The position numbers and the translations under genes were made by a program. Source: an uncultured Prevotella sp. (GTDB taxonomy: Bacteria; Bacteroidota; Bacteroidia; Bacteroidales; Bacteroidaceae). From it: DNA of 64,000 nt. Of this stretch, positions 44,663 to 53,788 are shown piece by piece. The stretch spans positions 12,790 to 76,789 of the forward strand of contig CABUHE010000007.1 in assembly GCA_902491375.1 (NCBI GenBank), written 5' to 3'. The notes under the pieces were generated by a model. It had not been told where the DNA came from and ran no database searches. It worked only from the letters and a program-made list of their open reading frames with translations. Position 1 is the stretch's first letter, and each line of letters begins with the position of its first letter.

Positions 44663-45160
44663 ATGAAGAAATATATGGTGATATGTGCCGGCCTGTGCGT
44701 GGCTTTGGCAGTTACAAGTTGTAAATCGTCAGAAAGCGCTTACAAAAAGGCATTCGAGAAGGCTCAGGCGCGAGAGGAAGGCCGTGCGGCAGATCAGAAT
44801 CAGGGCAATGAGGAGATAGCCGTAGTCGCACCTGTTGTTGAGAAGCCGGCGAGCGAGACAGTTGTTGTCGATAATGCCGACAATGTTCCAGTAAGGCAGG
44901 AAAGCTTATCTGTTGTCAATGGCGCCGGTCTTAAGAATTTCAGTGTGATTGTAGGTTCATTTTCTGTTCAGGCTAATGCAGAAGGTTTGCAGGGTACACT
45001 TAGAAGCCAGGGATATGACGCACAGGTTGCATACAACTCTACAAATCAGATGTATCGTGTTGTAGCAGCCACATTTGACGCTAAGCAGGATGCAGTCCGC
45101 AGCCGTAACGAGCTTCGTTCACAGTATCCTGACGCATGGCTGTTGTATAACCAAAAGTAA
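44663..45160 (+). CDS. SPOR-domain lipoprotein
   Basis: 165 aa. Lipobox Cys20 (LAVTSC) and, at residues about 90-162, a SPOR domain (FSVIVGSFSVQANAEGLQGTLRSQG; YRVVAATFDAKQDAV). SPOR domains bind glycan strands lacking stem peptides at division sites, so a cell-wall role is likely. The charged and proline-rich linker is unremarkable. It precedes ruvX by 7 bp, suggesting one operon with ruvX and def. Confidence 0.9.
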   Translation: MKKYMVICAGLCVALAVTSCKSSESAYKKAFEKAQAREEGRAADQNQGNEEIAVVAPVVEKPASETVVVDNADNVPVRQESLSVVNGAGLKNFSVIVGSFSVQANAEGLQGTLRSQGYDAQVAYNSTNQMYRVVAATFDAKQDAVRSRNELRSQYPDAWLLYNQK

Positions 45161-45167
45161 TTTGTTT

Positions 45168-45587
45168 GTGCCACGCATATTGTCGATTGACTACGGCAAG
45201 AAACGTACAGGCATAGCTGTCACTGATCCGTTGCAGATTATAGCAAACGGATTGGTGACTGTTGCTACGTCTGAACTTTTCGAATTCCTGAATGGATACG
45301 TGAGCAGAGAACAGGTTGAACGGATTGTTATCGGTGAGCCTAAACAGTCAGACGGAACTCCCAGCGAGAATATGGGCAGGGTTACACAGTTTGTAAACCG
45401 TTGGCGGAAAGTGCGCCCTGATATTCCGATAGAGTTTTATGATGAGCGTTTTACATCGGTGCTCGCCCATAGAGCTATGCTTGACGGTGGACTAAAGAAG
45501 AAAAGACGTCAGGATAAAGCTTTGGTTGATGAGGTGAGCGCCACAATAATTTTGCAAAGTTATTTAGAGTCTATAAGAAGAAAATAA
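45168..45587 (+). CDS. ruvX: RuvX/YqgF-family Holliday junction resolvase
   Basis: 139 aa if it begins at GTG 45168 (followed by PRILSIDYGKKRTGIAVTD), 7 bp after the preceding stop; TTG 45162 is the other possibility. The long upstream extension that overlaps the SPOR gene was rejected. RNase H-like fold: the IDYGKKRTG Asp, VIGEPKQSDGTPSE, and DERFTSVLA match the family, which acts in rRNA 16S 5'-end processing and/or junction resolution. Confidence 0.93.
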   Translation: MPRILSIDYGKKRTGIAVTDPLQIIANGLVTVATSELFEFLNGYVSREQVERIVIGEPKQSDGTPSENMGRVTQFVNRWRKVRPDIPIEFYDERFTSVLAHRAMLDGGLKKKRRQDKALVDEVSATIILQSYLESIRRK

Positions 45588-45589
45588 TA

Positions 45590-46150
45590 ATGGTATTACC
45601 TATTTATATATACGGGCAGCCTGTTCTCCGTAAGGTTTCACAGGATATAGCCCCTGATTATCCTGACCTCAAAGACCTGGTAGCCAATATGTTTGAAACG
45701 CTTACCGCGTCAGATGGTGTCGGTCTTGCTGCCCCGCAGATAGGATTGAATATCCGTCTTGTTGTAATTGACCTCGATGTGTTGTCAGAGGATTTCCCTG
45801 AGTATAAGGATTTTCGCAAGGCTTATATCAATCCCCACATTCTTGAATATGACGAAAGCGAAGTTGATTCTTCTGAAGAAGGATGTCTATCATTGCCTGG
45901 TATACATGAGAGTGTGAAACGTCCGACACGTATAAGGGTTAAGTATATGGACGATAGCTTTAACGAACATGACGAATGGGTTGACGGTTATCTTGCCCGT
46001 GTAATGCAGCATGAGTTCGATCATCTTGATGCAAAAATGTTTATTGACCGTCTGTCGCCATTCCGTCGTCAGCTTATCAAGAGTAAGCTGAAGGCTATTC
46101 TTCAGGGACGTTTTAGATGTAGTTACCGTACAAAGGTTGTAAGAAAATAA
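45590..46150 (+). CDS. def: Peptide deformylase
   Basis: 186 aa. Removes the formyl group from the N-terminal Met of new proteins. All three motifs are present: GVGLAAPQIG, EEGCLSLPGI and the metal-binding MQHEFDHLDAKMF. It starts 2 bp after the ruvX stop, so the two are translationally linked. Confidence 0.97.
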   Translation: MVLPIYIYGQPVLRKVSQDIAPDYPDLKDLVANMFETLTASDGVGLAAPQIGLNIRLVVIDLDVLSEDFPEYKDFRKAYINPHILEYDESEVDSSEEGCLSLPGIHESVKRPTRIRVKYMDDSFNEHDEWVDGYLARVMQHEFDHLDAKMFIDRLSPFRRQLIKSKLKAILQGRFRCSYRTKVVRK

Positions 46151-46225
46151 CCTTTATATTTTATCGCGCCATACGGCTTTCTTGTCGTTGGCGCGGAATT
46201 TTGTTGTATTTCAGGACAAATCTTT

Positions 46226-48193
46226 ATGCGCAAGTTTCTGTTGTCTTTATTGTTCCTGCTGTCGTCAATTGTTGCGTCAGCACAATTCAGGACAGACCGG
46301 CTTATCGATGTCGGCCGAAGCGCACTCTATTATGAAGACTATGTCCTCTCGATACAATATTTCAATCAGGTAATTTTAGTTAAGCCTTATTTGTATGAAC
46401 CTTGGTTTCTGCGCGCTGTTGCCAAGTTCTATCTTGATGATTATCTCGGTGCGGAGAAAGACTGTTCTGAGGCAATAAAGCTTAATCCTTATGTACCTGA
46501 TATTTTTGAGCTTCGGGGCTTGTGCTTTATCAAACAGAACAAGTTTGATGAGGCAATATCAGACTATGATAAAAGTATAGAATTCAATCCGTATAATAAA
46601 GGGTTGTGGTTTAATCGTGTGCTTTGTAAAATTGAGAAGAAAGACTACAATGCTGCCAATGCAGACCTGGATTCGATGATGACCATGTGGAAGACTTATT
46701 CCAAGGCATATTCGCTTAAGGCTGAAGTTTGTATGCAGCAGAAAGATACTTTAGGAGGTATAAAGTATCTAGACAAGAGTCTTGAACTAGATCCTTATGA
46801 TGGTGATTCGTGGGCTTACAGAGCAATGCTTAGTCTGTCGCAGCGCAAATGGAAAGATGCTGACGCACAATTGTCAAAGGCCATTCACTTGAAACCTACA
46901 ACGGTTTCTAATTATGTTAACAGAGCATTGGCCCGTTACAATATAAATAATCTTAATGGAGCTCTTGCTGATTATGACAAGGCACTTGAGATAGATCCGA
47001 ACAATTTCCTGGCGCATTATAACCGTGGTCAGCTGCGCGTGCAGGTGGGCGATGACAATAGGGCTATTGAAGATTTTAATTATGTAATAAAACTTGAGCC
47101 GGACAATGTTATGGCAATTTATAACCGTGCATTGCTTCTTGAGAAAACTGGTGACATTTACGGAGCCATCCGTGATTATACGAAGCTGATAAAGCAGTAT
47201 CCTAATTTCTGGACAGGATTGAATAACCGTGCCCGCTGTTACCGTAAGGTCGGACTTACGTCAAAAGCTGAGCTTGATGAGTTCCGTATATTTAAGGCAC
47301 AGTTGGATAAGCATTACGGCCGTCAGCAGCGTTGGAGTAAGCAGAAGAAACACGAGGTCCGCAAAAAGAGTGAGATTGATTTCGACAAATATAATCAGCT
47401 AGTTGTAGAAGATGAAAACACAGTCCAGCATGAGTACTCGACTGTTTATCGTGGACGTGTGCAGGACCGCAATATGGATGTTGTCTTTTTGCCGATGTTC
47501 CAGTTGTCTTTCAGTCCGTACGATAATGCAGTCAAATCATATCAGGCTTTTGATAACGATGTAGAGAAGTTCAATTTCGAGTATAAGCCTTTACACAAGA
47601 TATATGTAAGATGTGGAGTAAAACAGATGTCGGAGCAGGAAACTAAGGATGTGTTCACGCTTATTGACACCTTGTCTGTTGCCATTAATGTGTCGCACGA
47701 TCTTCGTAAGGATAAGAATCTGATTATTCAACGTGCTGTAGCAAACAGTGTTGTGCAAAATTATGCAGATGCAATTAATGATCTAACGGCATATATCCAG
47801 ACCGACAGCACTTCTTCTTTGGCTTATTGGCAGCGTGCTGTATGTCAGGCCCGTATGAATGAATATGAGGCTTCACGCGGTACAAATGTCCGTATGAAGA
47901 CAGTCGGTGTAATTGCTGACTTGGAAAAGGCTATAGAGCTTAATCCTAACAATGCTTATCTGTATTTTGATCTTGGCAATGTTTATGCTTCAACTAAAGA
48001 CTACGTCCTGGCAATAGAAAATTATGATAAAGCTGTACGGCTTGATCCGAAACTTGCTGAAGCCTATTATAATAGAGGTATAGCAAATATAAATCTCGGC
48101 AAAATTGATCTTGGTATACGGGATTTGAGTAAAGCTGGTGAACTGGGACTTTATGAGGCTTACAGTGCGATAAAGAAGTATAGCAAGAAGTGA
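46226..48193 (+). CDS. Secreted tetratricopeptide-repeat protein
   Basis: 655 aa. A signal peptide (LFLLSSIVASAQ) puts it in the periplasm or outer membrane. Most of the protein is TPR repeats: an N-terminal block of about ten (residues about 30-360, many with the LDPY/LNPY/IDPNN pattern), a middle segment of about 100 residues rich in aromatic and acidic residues (YSTVYRGRVQDRNMDVVFLP), and a C-terminal TPR block (about 540-650) with VLAIENYDKAVRLDPKLAEAYYNRG. It probably serves as a protein-interaction scaffold. It follows def by 75 bp and may share its transcript. Confidence 0.85.
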   Translation: MRKFLLSLLFLLSSIVASAQFRTDRLIDVGRSALYYEDYVLSIQYFNQVILVKPYLYEPWFLRAVAKFYLDDYLGAEKDCSEAIKLNPYVPDIFELRGLCFIKQNKFDEAISDYDKSIEFNPYNKGLWFNRVLCKIEKKDYNAANADLDSMMTMWKTYSKAYSLKAEVCMQQKDTLGGIKYLDKSLELDPYDGDSWAYRAMLSLSQRKWKDADAQLSKAIHLKPTTVSNYVNRALARYNINNLNGALADYDKALEIDPNNFLAHYNRGQLRVQVGDDNRAIEDFNYVIKLEPDNVMAIYNRALLLEKTGDIYGAIRDYTKLIKQYPNFWTGLNNRARCYRKVGLTSKAELDEFRIFKAQLDKHYGRQQRWSKQKKHEVRKKSEIDFDKYNQLVVEDENTVQHEYSTVYRGRVQDRNMDVVFLPMFQLSFSPYDNAVKSYQAFDNDVEKFNFEYKPLHKIYVRCGVKQMSEQETKDVFTLIDTLSVAINVSHDLRKDKNLIIQRAVANSVVQNYADAINDLTAYIQTDSTSSLAYWQRAVCQARMNEYEASRGTNVRMKTVGVIADLEKAIELNPNNAYLYFDLGNVYASTKDYVLAIENYDKAVRLDPKLAEAYYNRGIANINLGKIDLGIRDLSKAGELGLYEAYSAIKKYSKK

Positions 48194-48298
48194 CGGTCTG
48201 TCATATGTTTGTAAGTCAGAAAGTAATTATTCTGTTTCATTTACATGCCACAATGATATTAGTAAAATATCCGTGTCTTAACATCAAATAGCATATGG

Positions 48299-48340
48299 AT
48301 GCTTGCATTTTTACGTTTTGTTTAGTGTAAGATTGCAAGC
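48299..48340. repeat. Hairpin after the TPR gene
   Basis: atgcttgca and tgcaagcat arms with a loop of about 22-24 nt. It could be the terminator of the TPR transcript, since GGTGTTTTTTACC follows, but the match is loose. Confidence 0.45.
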
Positions 48341-48347
48341 ATTCAGG

Positions 48348-48463
48348 TGTTTTTTACCTTTTTAGACTCCAAAACGCCACTGTTCGTTGGGCAATATATG
48401 GCTTTTGGCTGTCTGTATCATTGTCTGTTAGATTATGAAATAACATTAAAACACCATGTTTTG
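48348..48463. repeat. Degenerate 22-bp-period array (locus F)
   Basis: Units at 48348, 48370 (caaaacgccactgttcg) and 48392 (caatatatggcttttgg) keep the 22-bp step. A clean unit, taaaacaccatgttttg, lies at 48447, half a period out of phase. Confidence 0.55.
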
Positions 48464-48700
48464 GTGCTTTTTCTTGCTTTATTATGCTGCCTGTTATTGC
48501 ACATTTTGTGCTTCCTCTATTGTATTATCTTGACAATCAGAGTGCTGTATTTGCACACGAAAAACAGCGATAAATCCGCCCGTGGTAAATGTTTTTTCAA
48601 AATATTGTATTCTGAGCGACTTGCCGGAAATCAAAATGTAATGTGATTCCTTGTATCAGCAACAAAATGTAATGTTTAAGTTTTTTGTTCAGTCAGGGTA

Positions 48701-48784
48701 TCAGAACGAAGACACTACATGACATAACCACCGGCGTAAGAATATGAGAATTATGCAGGCTATGAAGAGCAATGATGTTTTCAT
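48701..48784 (-). CDS. Possible 27-aa membrane peptide
   Basis: The ATG at 48784 on the minus strand opens 27 codons starting MKTSLLFIACIILIFLRRW and ending VVSSF before TGA. A hydrophobic stretch of about 12 residues is followed by basic residues, as in small membrane peptides or type I toxins. It lies about 20 nt after the expected start of a consensus promoter. The chance of a random ORF of this length is high, so coding status is uncertain. Confidence 0.4.
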   Translation of the reverse strand: MKTSLLFIACIILIFLRRWLCHVVSSF

Positions 48785-48810
48785 AAGCCTCTGATTTATT
48801 GTTTCCGCTG

Positions 48811-48840
48811 CAAATATAACAGCTTTACATTAAGCTGCAA
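48811..48840 (-). promoter_or_regulatory. Promoter with inverted repeat in the spacer
   Basis: Minus-strand TTG (48838-48840), 19 bp, TATATTTG (48811-48818). The spacer contains cagctt (48820-48825) and aagctg (48832-48837), an inverted repeat placed where a repressor could bind. Confidence 0.6.
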
Positions 48841-49020
48841 TAAAATCCTTTTTTATTATTTATAAAGACCTTAATATAAATGTCTTCCGCGTGGCTTATC
48901 CTGTATGCTTGTATAAGCTCAGTTTGGACGTATGTATGGCGTTTTTTACCTTTCTGTTTTTAAGTACTAATTATAATATGGTACGCCGGCTTATCTGGTA
49001 ATCTTTGTGCTGTATGCGTT

Positions 49021-49053
49021 GCTGACGTCATGGGTATGTGGTAGGACGTCAGC
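49021..49053. repeat. Hairpin upstream of the thrS promoter
   Basis: gctgacgtc (49021-49029) and gacgtcagc (49045-49053), perfectly complementary. It is upstream of the -7 box, so it is outside the predicted thrS leader. Confidence 0.6.
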
Positions 49054-49152
49054 AGTAGGCTGTTTAATTTAATAAAAATAATACCTGTTGTTTTATTATA
49101 ATTGAAAAGAAAACTGTAATTTTGCAGCCAAAAGATTCAAAACAAGGGTATT

Positions 49153-51105
49153 ATGATTAAAATTACATTTCCCGATGGTTCTGTTCGTGAATACGAACAG
49201 GGTATAACGGGACTTCAGATTGCGGAAAGCATTTCGCCAGCATTGGCACGCAACGTGTTGGCTTGTGGCGTTAACGGCGAGACGGTTGAGCTTAACCGAC
49301 CAATTAATGAAGATGCTAAGATTGCGCTTTACAAGTGGGAAGATGAGGAAGGCAAGCATGCTTTCTGGCATACATCCGCACACCTTCTGGCAGAGGCTCT
49401 GCAAGAGCTTTATCCTGGAATACAGTTCGGCTTTGGCCCTGCTGTTGAGAACGGATTCTTCTATGACGTCATGCCAAAAGAGGGCGACGTTATCAAGGAG
49501 AGCGACTTCGAGAAGATTGAGAAGAAAATGAAGGAACTGGCTTCAAAAGATGAGCCTGTTGTCCGTAAAGAGATATCAAAAGCTGACGCATTGGCAGAGT
49601 TTAAGGCTGATGGTCAGGAATATAAATGTGAGCATATTGATCAGGATTTGGCTGATGGTGAAATTACAACTTATACCCAGGGTAATTTTACCGACCTTTG
49701 TAAAGGTCCTCACCTTGTCAGCACGGGAGCGATTAAGGCTATTAAGATAACCAGCGTCGCAGGTGCTTTCTGGCGTGGAGATGCCAAACGTGAGCAGATG
49801 ACACGTATTTATGGTATCACATTCCCGAAAAAGAAGATGCTTGACGAGTATCTTGTAATGCTTGAGGAAGCCAAGAAACGCGACCACCGTAAGATTGGTA
49901 AGGAGATGGAACTGTTCATGTTCTCAGAGCGCGTTGGTAAGGGATTGCCTATCTGGCTGCCGGCTGGTACAGAGCTTCGTCTCCGCCTTCAGGATATGTT
50001 GCGCCGTATTCAGAAGCGTTACGGCTATCAGGAAGTTATTACTCCGCACATCGGTAGTAAGAATCTTTATGTAACATCTGGTCACTATGCTCATTATGGC
50101 AAGGACTCATTCCAGCCTATACATACTCCAGAGGAGGACGAGGAATACATGCTTAAACCGATGAACTGTCCTCACCACTGTGAGGTGTTTGCATGGAAAC
50201 CGCGTTCATATCGTGATCTTCCTTTGCGTGTAGCTGAGTTTGGTACGGTTTATCGTTATGAAAAGAGCGGTGAGCTTCACGGACTTACACGTGTACGTTC
50301 ATTTACACAGGATGATGCACACATCTTCTGTCGTCCTGACCAGGTAAAGTCTGAGTTCTTGAACGTTATGGATATTATCCATACAGTATTCTCAATATTC
50401 AACTTTACAGACTTTGAAGCTCAGATTTCTCTTCGTGATCCTAATGACCGTGAGAAGTATATTGGTTCAGATGAAGTTTGGGCAGAGTCAGAGCAGGCTA
50501 TTATTGATGCTTGTAAGGAGAAAGGACTTAACGCCAAGATTGAATATGGCGAGGCTGCATTCTACGGACCGAAACTTGACTTTATGGTTAAGGATGCTAT
50601 CGGACGTCGTTGGCAGCTTGGTACAATCCAGGTTGACTATAACTTGCCTGAGCGTTTCAAACTCGAATATACAGATGATGACAATACGAAGAAGACCCCG
50701 GTAATGATTCACCGTGCACCGTTTGGTTCATTGGAACGTTTCACAGCCGTACTTATCGAGCATACTTCTGGACATTTCCCGTTGTGGCTTACACCTGACC
50801 AGGTTGCGATTCTGCCTATCAGTGAGAAGTTTAATGATTATGCTTCTAAGGTCGCTAAGTATTTCGATTCAGTAGGTGTGCGCGCAATAGTTGATGACCG
50901 TAACGAGAAGATCGGCCGTAAGATTCGTGACAACGAGTTGAAGCGTGTACCTTATATGGTTATTGTCGGTGAGAAAGAGTGTGCAGATGGTTCTGTTTCT
51001 GTAAGAAAGCAGGGACAGGGCGATCAGGGCTCAATGAGCATGGCCGACTTCGCTAAGAAGATTAATGATGAAGTTGCAGAACAACTTAAAGTCATAGAAA
51101 AATAA
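49153..51105 (+). CDS. thrS: Threonyl-tRNA synthetase
   Basis: 650 aa. In order: a TGS domain (residues 1-60), the editing domain with HTSAHLLAEALQELYP and the CKGPHLVSTG zinc/editing motif, the class II core with LKPMNCPHHC (zinc-binding Cys), YRYEKSGELHGLTRVRSFTQDDAHIF and RAPFGSLERFTAVLIEH, and the anticodon-binding domain at the end. It leads the classical thrS-infC-rpmI-rplT group. The promoter has TAATTTTG at 49117-49124. Confidence 0.98.
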   Translation: MIKITFPDGSVREYEQGITGLQIAESISPALARNVLACGVNGETVELNRPINEDAKIALYKWEDEEGKHAFWHTSAHLLAEALQELYPGIQFGFGPAVENGFFYDVMPKEGDVIKESDFEKIEKKMKELASKDEPVVRKEISKADALAEFKADGQEYKCEHIDQDLADGEITTYTQGNFTDLCKGPHLVSTGAIKAIKITSVAGAFWRGDAKREQMTRIYGITFPKKKMLDEYLVMLEEAKKRDHRKIGKEMELFMFSERVGKGLPIWLPAGTELRLRLQDMLRRIQKRYGYQEVITPHIGSKNLYVTSGHYAHYGKDSFQPIHTPEEDEEYMLKPMNCPHHCEVFAWKPRSYRDLPLRVAEFGTVYRYEKSGELHGLTRVRSFTQDDAHIFCRPDQVKSEFLNVMDIIHTVFSIFNFTDFEAQISLRDPNDREKYIGSDEVWAESEQAIIDACKEKGLNAKIEYGEAAFYGPKLDFMVKDAIGRRWQLGTIQVDYNLPERFKLEYTDDDNTKKTPVMIHRAPFGSLERFTAVLIEHTSGHFPLWLTPDQVAILPISEKFNDYASKVAKYFDSVGVRAIVDDRNEKIGRKIRDNELKRVPYMVIVGEKECADGSVSVRKQGQGDQGSMSMADFAKKINDEVAEQLKVIEK

Positions 51106-51117
51106 AAAATCATATAG

Positions 51118-51188
51118 AGAGTTAGGAATTAAGGGAATACTTTTGCTGATTTTTGGTAATAGTATATGATTTCTTAATTCCTAACTCT
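51118..51188. repeat. Inverted repeat between thrS and infC
   Basis: agagttaggaattaag (51118-51133) and cttaattcctaactct (51173-51188) are perfectly complementary. The arms resemble those at 39072-39153. A second complementary pair (aatcatata before the left arm, tatatgatt before the right arm) would cross the first, giving a pseudoknot-like layout. Confidence 0.75.
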
Positions 51189-51226
51189 TAATTATTAGCA
51201 CTTTTATTAAAAATCATAAGTAAAAG

Positions 51227-51258
51227 TTTTGTTAATTGGTTGATTTATGGTAACTTTG
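51227..51258 (+). promoter_or_regulatory. infC promoter
   Basis: TTTTG (51227-51231), 19 bp, TAACTTTG (51251-51258). The leader is only about 30 nt, so there is no room for a long L20-type leader here. Confidence 0.75.
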
Positions 51259-51294
51259 CAACCGATTTTCATAAAACATCCGTAAAACAGTTGA

Positions 51295-51996
51295 ATGAAG
51301 AACGACAAAAACAATCATTACCGCGTAAATGAGCAGATTCGCGTAAAAGAAGTCCGCATCGTAAGTGATAACGGTTCTACAGTAGTACCAACACGTCAGG
51401 CATTGGATATGGCACGTAGCCAAGGGGTTGATCTTGTAGAGATCTCGCCCAATGCCCAACCGCCTGTTTGTCGTCTCATCGACTATAGCAAATTCCTGTA
51501 TCAGCAGAAGAAACGTGCTAAGGAACTGAAGGCGAAACAGGTTAAGCAGGAAGTTAAGGAAATCAGATTCGGACCTCAGACCGATGAGCACGACTACAAC
51601 TTTAAGTTGAAGCATGCAAAAGAATTCCTTGAAGAAGGAAACAAAGTGCGTGCATTTGTGTTCTTCCGTGGTCGTTCAATTCTTTTCAAAGAGCAGGGCG
51701 AGGTACTTCTGTTACGTTTTGCCAACGATCTTGAAGAGTATGGAAAGGTAGAGCAGATGCCTGCATTGGAAGGCAAGAAAATGTTCCTCTATCTTAGTCC
51801 GAAAAAAGCTGGAGTAGCTAAGAAGAGCCAGCAGAAGATGGATCGCGAGCGTCGTGAGGCTGAGGCAAAAGCTATGCAGTCACAAGCTAATGACAATACC
51901 GAAGCTGAAGGTGAGAAACCTGTTGGTGGAGGATTGTTCGCAAATGCAAAAAACGGTGCTGATGCTCTGAAGAAACTTAACGAAAATAATAAATAG
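51295..51996 (+). CDS. infC: Translation initiation factor IF-3
   Basis: 233 aa. N-terminal domain with YRVNEQIRVKEVRIVSDNG and GVDLVEISPNAQPPVCRLIDY; C-terminal domain with VKEIRFGPQTDEHDYNFK and VRAFVFFRGR. It binds the 30S subunit and checks initiator tRNA selection. It is about 50 residues longer than common IF-3, with a low-complexity charged tail (QKMDRERREAEAKAMQSQ and onwards), as seen in some Bacteroidota. Confidence 0.97.
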   Translation: MKNDKNNHYRVNEQIRVKEVRIVSDNGSTVVPTRQALDMARSQGVDLVEISPNAQPPVCRLIDYSKFLYQQKKRAKELKAKQVKQEVKEIRFGPQTDEHDYNFKLKHAKEFLEEGNKVRAFVFFRGRSILFKEQGEVLLLRFANDLEEYGKVEQMPALEGKKMFLYLSPKKAGVAKKSQQKMDRERREAEAKAMQSQANDNTEAEGEKPVGGGLFANAKNGADALKKLNENNK

Positions 51997-52067
51997 TAAT
52001 ATGTGCGTAACGTCTTGGTATATACGTTGCCACAGCTGTAATAACAATAATTTTAAAAATTAAAAAA

Positions 52068-52265
52068 ATGCCAAAGCAGAAGACAAATTCCGGTGCAAAG
52101 AAAAGATTCTCTTTCACTGGTACAGGTAAGATTAAGAGACATCACGCTTACCACAGTCACATCCTGACTAAAAAAACTAAGAAGCAAAAGCGTAACCTTG
52201 TTCATGACACACTCGTTAGTCATGACAACCTGAAGCAGGTGAGAGACTTGCTCCGTCTCCGTTAA
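52068..52265 (+). CDS. rpmI: 50S ribosomal protein L35
   Basis: 65 aa. Starts MPKQKTNSGAKKRFSFTGTG and is strongly basic, as expected for L35. It is 71 bp after infC and 32 bp before rplT. Confidence 0.97.
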   Translation: MPKQKTNSGAKKRFSFTGTGKIKRHHAYHSHILTKKTKKQKRNLVHDTLVSHDNLKQVRDLLRLR

Positions 52266-52297
52266 TCTATTGTCTAACAAATTAAAGGGAAAAAACT

Positions 52298-52642
52298 ATG
52301 CCAAGATCAGTTAATCACGTTGCTTCAAGAGCAAAGAGAAAAAGAATTTTAAAACTTACCCGTGGTTATTACGGAGCAAGAAAGAATGTTTGGACGGTAG
52401 CCAAGAATACATGGGAGAAAGGTCTTACCTACGCTTATCGTGACCGTCGTAACAAGAAGCGTAACTTCCGTTCTTTGTGGATTCAGCGTATCAACGCTGC
52501 TGCGCGTCTTGAGAATATGAGCTATTCAACATTGATGGGTGCACTGCATAAGGCTGGTATCGAGATCAACCGTAAGGTTCTCGCTGACCTCGCAGTAAAC
52601 AATCCTGAGGCTTTCAAGGCTATTGTTGAAAAGGTAAAGTAA
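52298..52642 (+). CDS. rplT: 50S ribosomal protein L20
   Basis: 114 aa. Starts MPRSVNHVASRAKRKRILKL; RGYYGARKNVWTVAKN and RDRRNKKRNFRSLWIQRINAA are L20 signatures. It binds 23S rRNA early in 50S assembly. Last gene of the infC operon, followed by a strong terminator. Confidence 0.98.
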   Translation: MPRSVNHVASRAKRKRILKLTRGYYGARKNVWTVAKNTWEKGLTYAYRDRRNKKRNFRSLWIQRINAAARLENMSYSTLMGALHKAGIEINRKVLADLAVNNPEAFKAIVEKVK

Positions 52643-52672
52643 ATAAAGGCGATTATTTTGTGAAATAGCAAA

Positions 52673-52720
52673 AAGCCACAATCTCAACAAATATAATTGT
52701 GAGATTGTGGCTTCTTGTTT
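52673..52720 (+). terminator. Terminator after rplT
   Basis: A stem of about 13 bp, agccacaatctca with tgagattgtggct, an AT-rich loop, then TCTTGTTTT. Confidence 0.85.
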
Positions 52721-52789
52721 TATATAATTAAAAATAATATTGTTCCTGACTTTGTGGTTAGGAACGTTGTTAATTATAATTCTTTTTTT

Positions 52790-53632
52790 ATGGGAATGGT
52801 TATAGGCATAGATGTCGGTATAAGTACAACTAAAATAGTCGGAATACTGGATGGTCATGTTGTATCGCCAATGAGAGTAAAAGCCACTGATCCTGTTACA
52901 TCTCTTTATGGAGCGTTCGGTAAGTATTTGTATGACAATAAGATAATACTTTCAGATGTCGAGCATGTTATGCTGACAGGAGTCGGAGCGGCGTATATTG
53001 GCAAGCCTGTTTATGGACTGCCGACTAGTAAGGCTGACGAATTTGTTGCTGACGGACTTGGTGCTCGTCATGAGTCTGGTAAAGATAGGATAATAGTTGT
53101 AAGTATGGGTACCGGAACATCGCTTGTAAGATGTGACGGTGATAAGATTGAGCATATTGGCGGAATCGGTATTGGTGGAGGAACTCTGCAAGGCCTTGCA
53201 CGTCTTCTGCTTAAGACTGATGATATACGCACTTTGTCTGAAATGGCTGTCATGGGAAATGTCTCAAATATTAATTTGAGAATAGGAGATATCAGCGCTC
53301 ACCCTCTGCCAGGACTGCCAATGACCGCGGTAGCGTCTCTTTTCGGGAATGCAAAAAGCGATGCTTCTCGCGAGGATATTGCCATTGGACTTATCTGGCT
53401 TGTGCTTCAGTCTGTAGGTCAGTCTGCTGTATTGGCTTCTATTGGAAGCAATATCAACGAGTATGTCATGATTGGCAATCTGACTCTGCTTCCTCAATGC
53501 CGTATGGTATTCCCGCCTATTGAGAAACTTTATGGGGTTAAACTTATAATTCCTGAGTATTCAGAGTTTTGCACCGCGATAGGTGCGGCTTTAAGCTACT
53601 TTGACGAGAGGTACAAGAAAGATGAACTTTGA
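52790..53632 (+). CDS. coaW: Type II pantothenate kinase
   Basis: 280 aa from the ATG at 52790 (a second ATG lies 6 bp on); an upstream in-frame extension was rejected. ASKHA-fold kinase of the CoaW/Fumble group: VIGIDVGISTTKIVGI phosphate-binding loop, VVSMGTGTSLVR, and IGGIGIGGGTLQGLARLLL are visible. The enzyme makes 4'-phosphopantothenate, the committed step of coenzyme A synthesis. The 3' end faces tex. Confidence 0.9.
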   Translation: MGMVIGIDVGISTTKIVGILDGHVVSPMRVKATDPVTSLYGAFGKYLYDNKIILSDVEHVMLTGVGAAYIGKPVYGLPTSKADEFVADGLGARHESGKDRIIVVSMGTGTSLVRCDGDKIEHIGGIGIGGGTLQGLARLLLKTDDIRTLSEMAVMGNVSNINLRIGDISAHPLPGLPMTAVASLFGNAKSDASREDIAIGLIWLVLQSVGQSAVLASIGSNINEYVMIGNLTLLPQCRMVFPPIEKLYGVKLIIPEYSEFCTAIGAALSYFDERYKKDEL

Positions 53633-53700
53633 TTCTTTGGATCGTAGATGGTATTAGTGAAGGCTGTTTTTGGACTTTGCTTTATTCTTGTACAAGTATA

Positions 53701-53773
53701 TAAAAAGCCTTTTTATTACAGTTGGACAAAATATAAAAAGAGTTTTTGTTGTTCTGTAATAAAAAGGCTTTTC
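53701..53773. terminator. Bidirectional terminator between coaW and tex
   Basis: Perfect 19-bp arms: aaaagcctttttattacag (53701-53719) and its complement at 53755-53773, with A/T runs serving both directions. Confidence 0.85.
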
Positions 53774-53788
53774 TTTTTATAATGACTG

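Larger units (their letters stand above)
48194..49152. other. Intergenic region before thrS
   Basis: 959 bp. Contents: a hairpin (48299-48340), a 22-bp-period array with a phase break (48348-48463), a minus-strand promoter and 27-codon ORF (48701-48840), a 9-bp-stem hairpin at 49021-49053, and the thrS -7 box TAATTTTG at 49117-49124. No large gene. Confidence 0.65.

Noticed and set aside
49021..49053. T-box or threonine-responsive leader of thrS
   Set aside because: The hairpin lies upstream of the predicted promoter, and no T-box motif is seen.
51259..51294. Long L20/IF-3 autoregulatory leader before infC
   Set aside because: The predicted leader is only about 30 nt.
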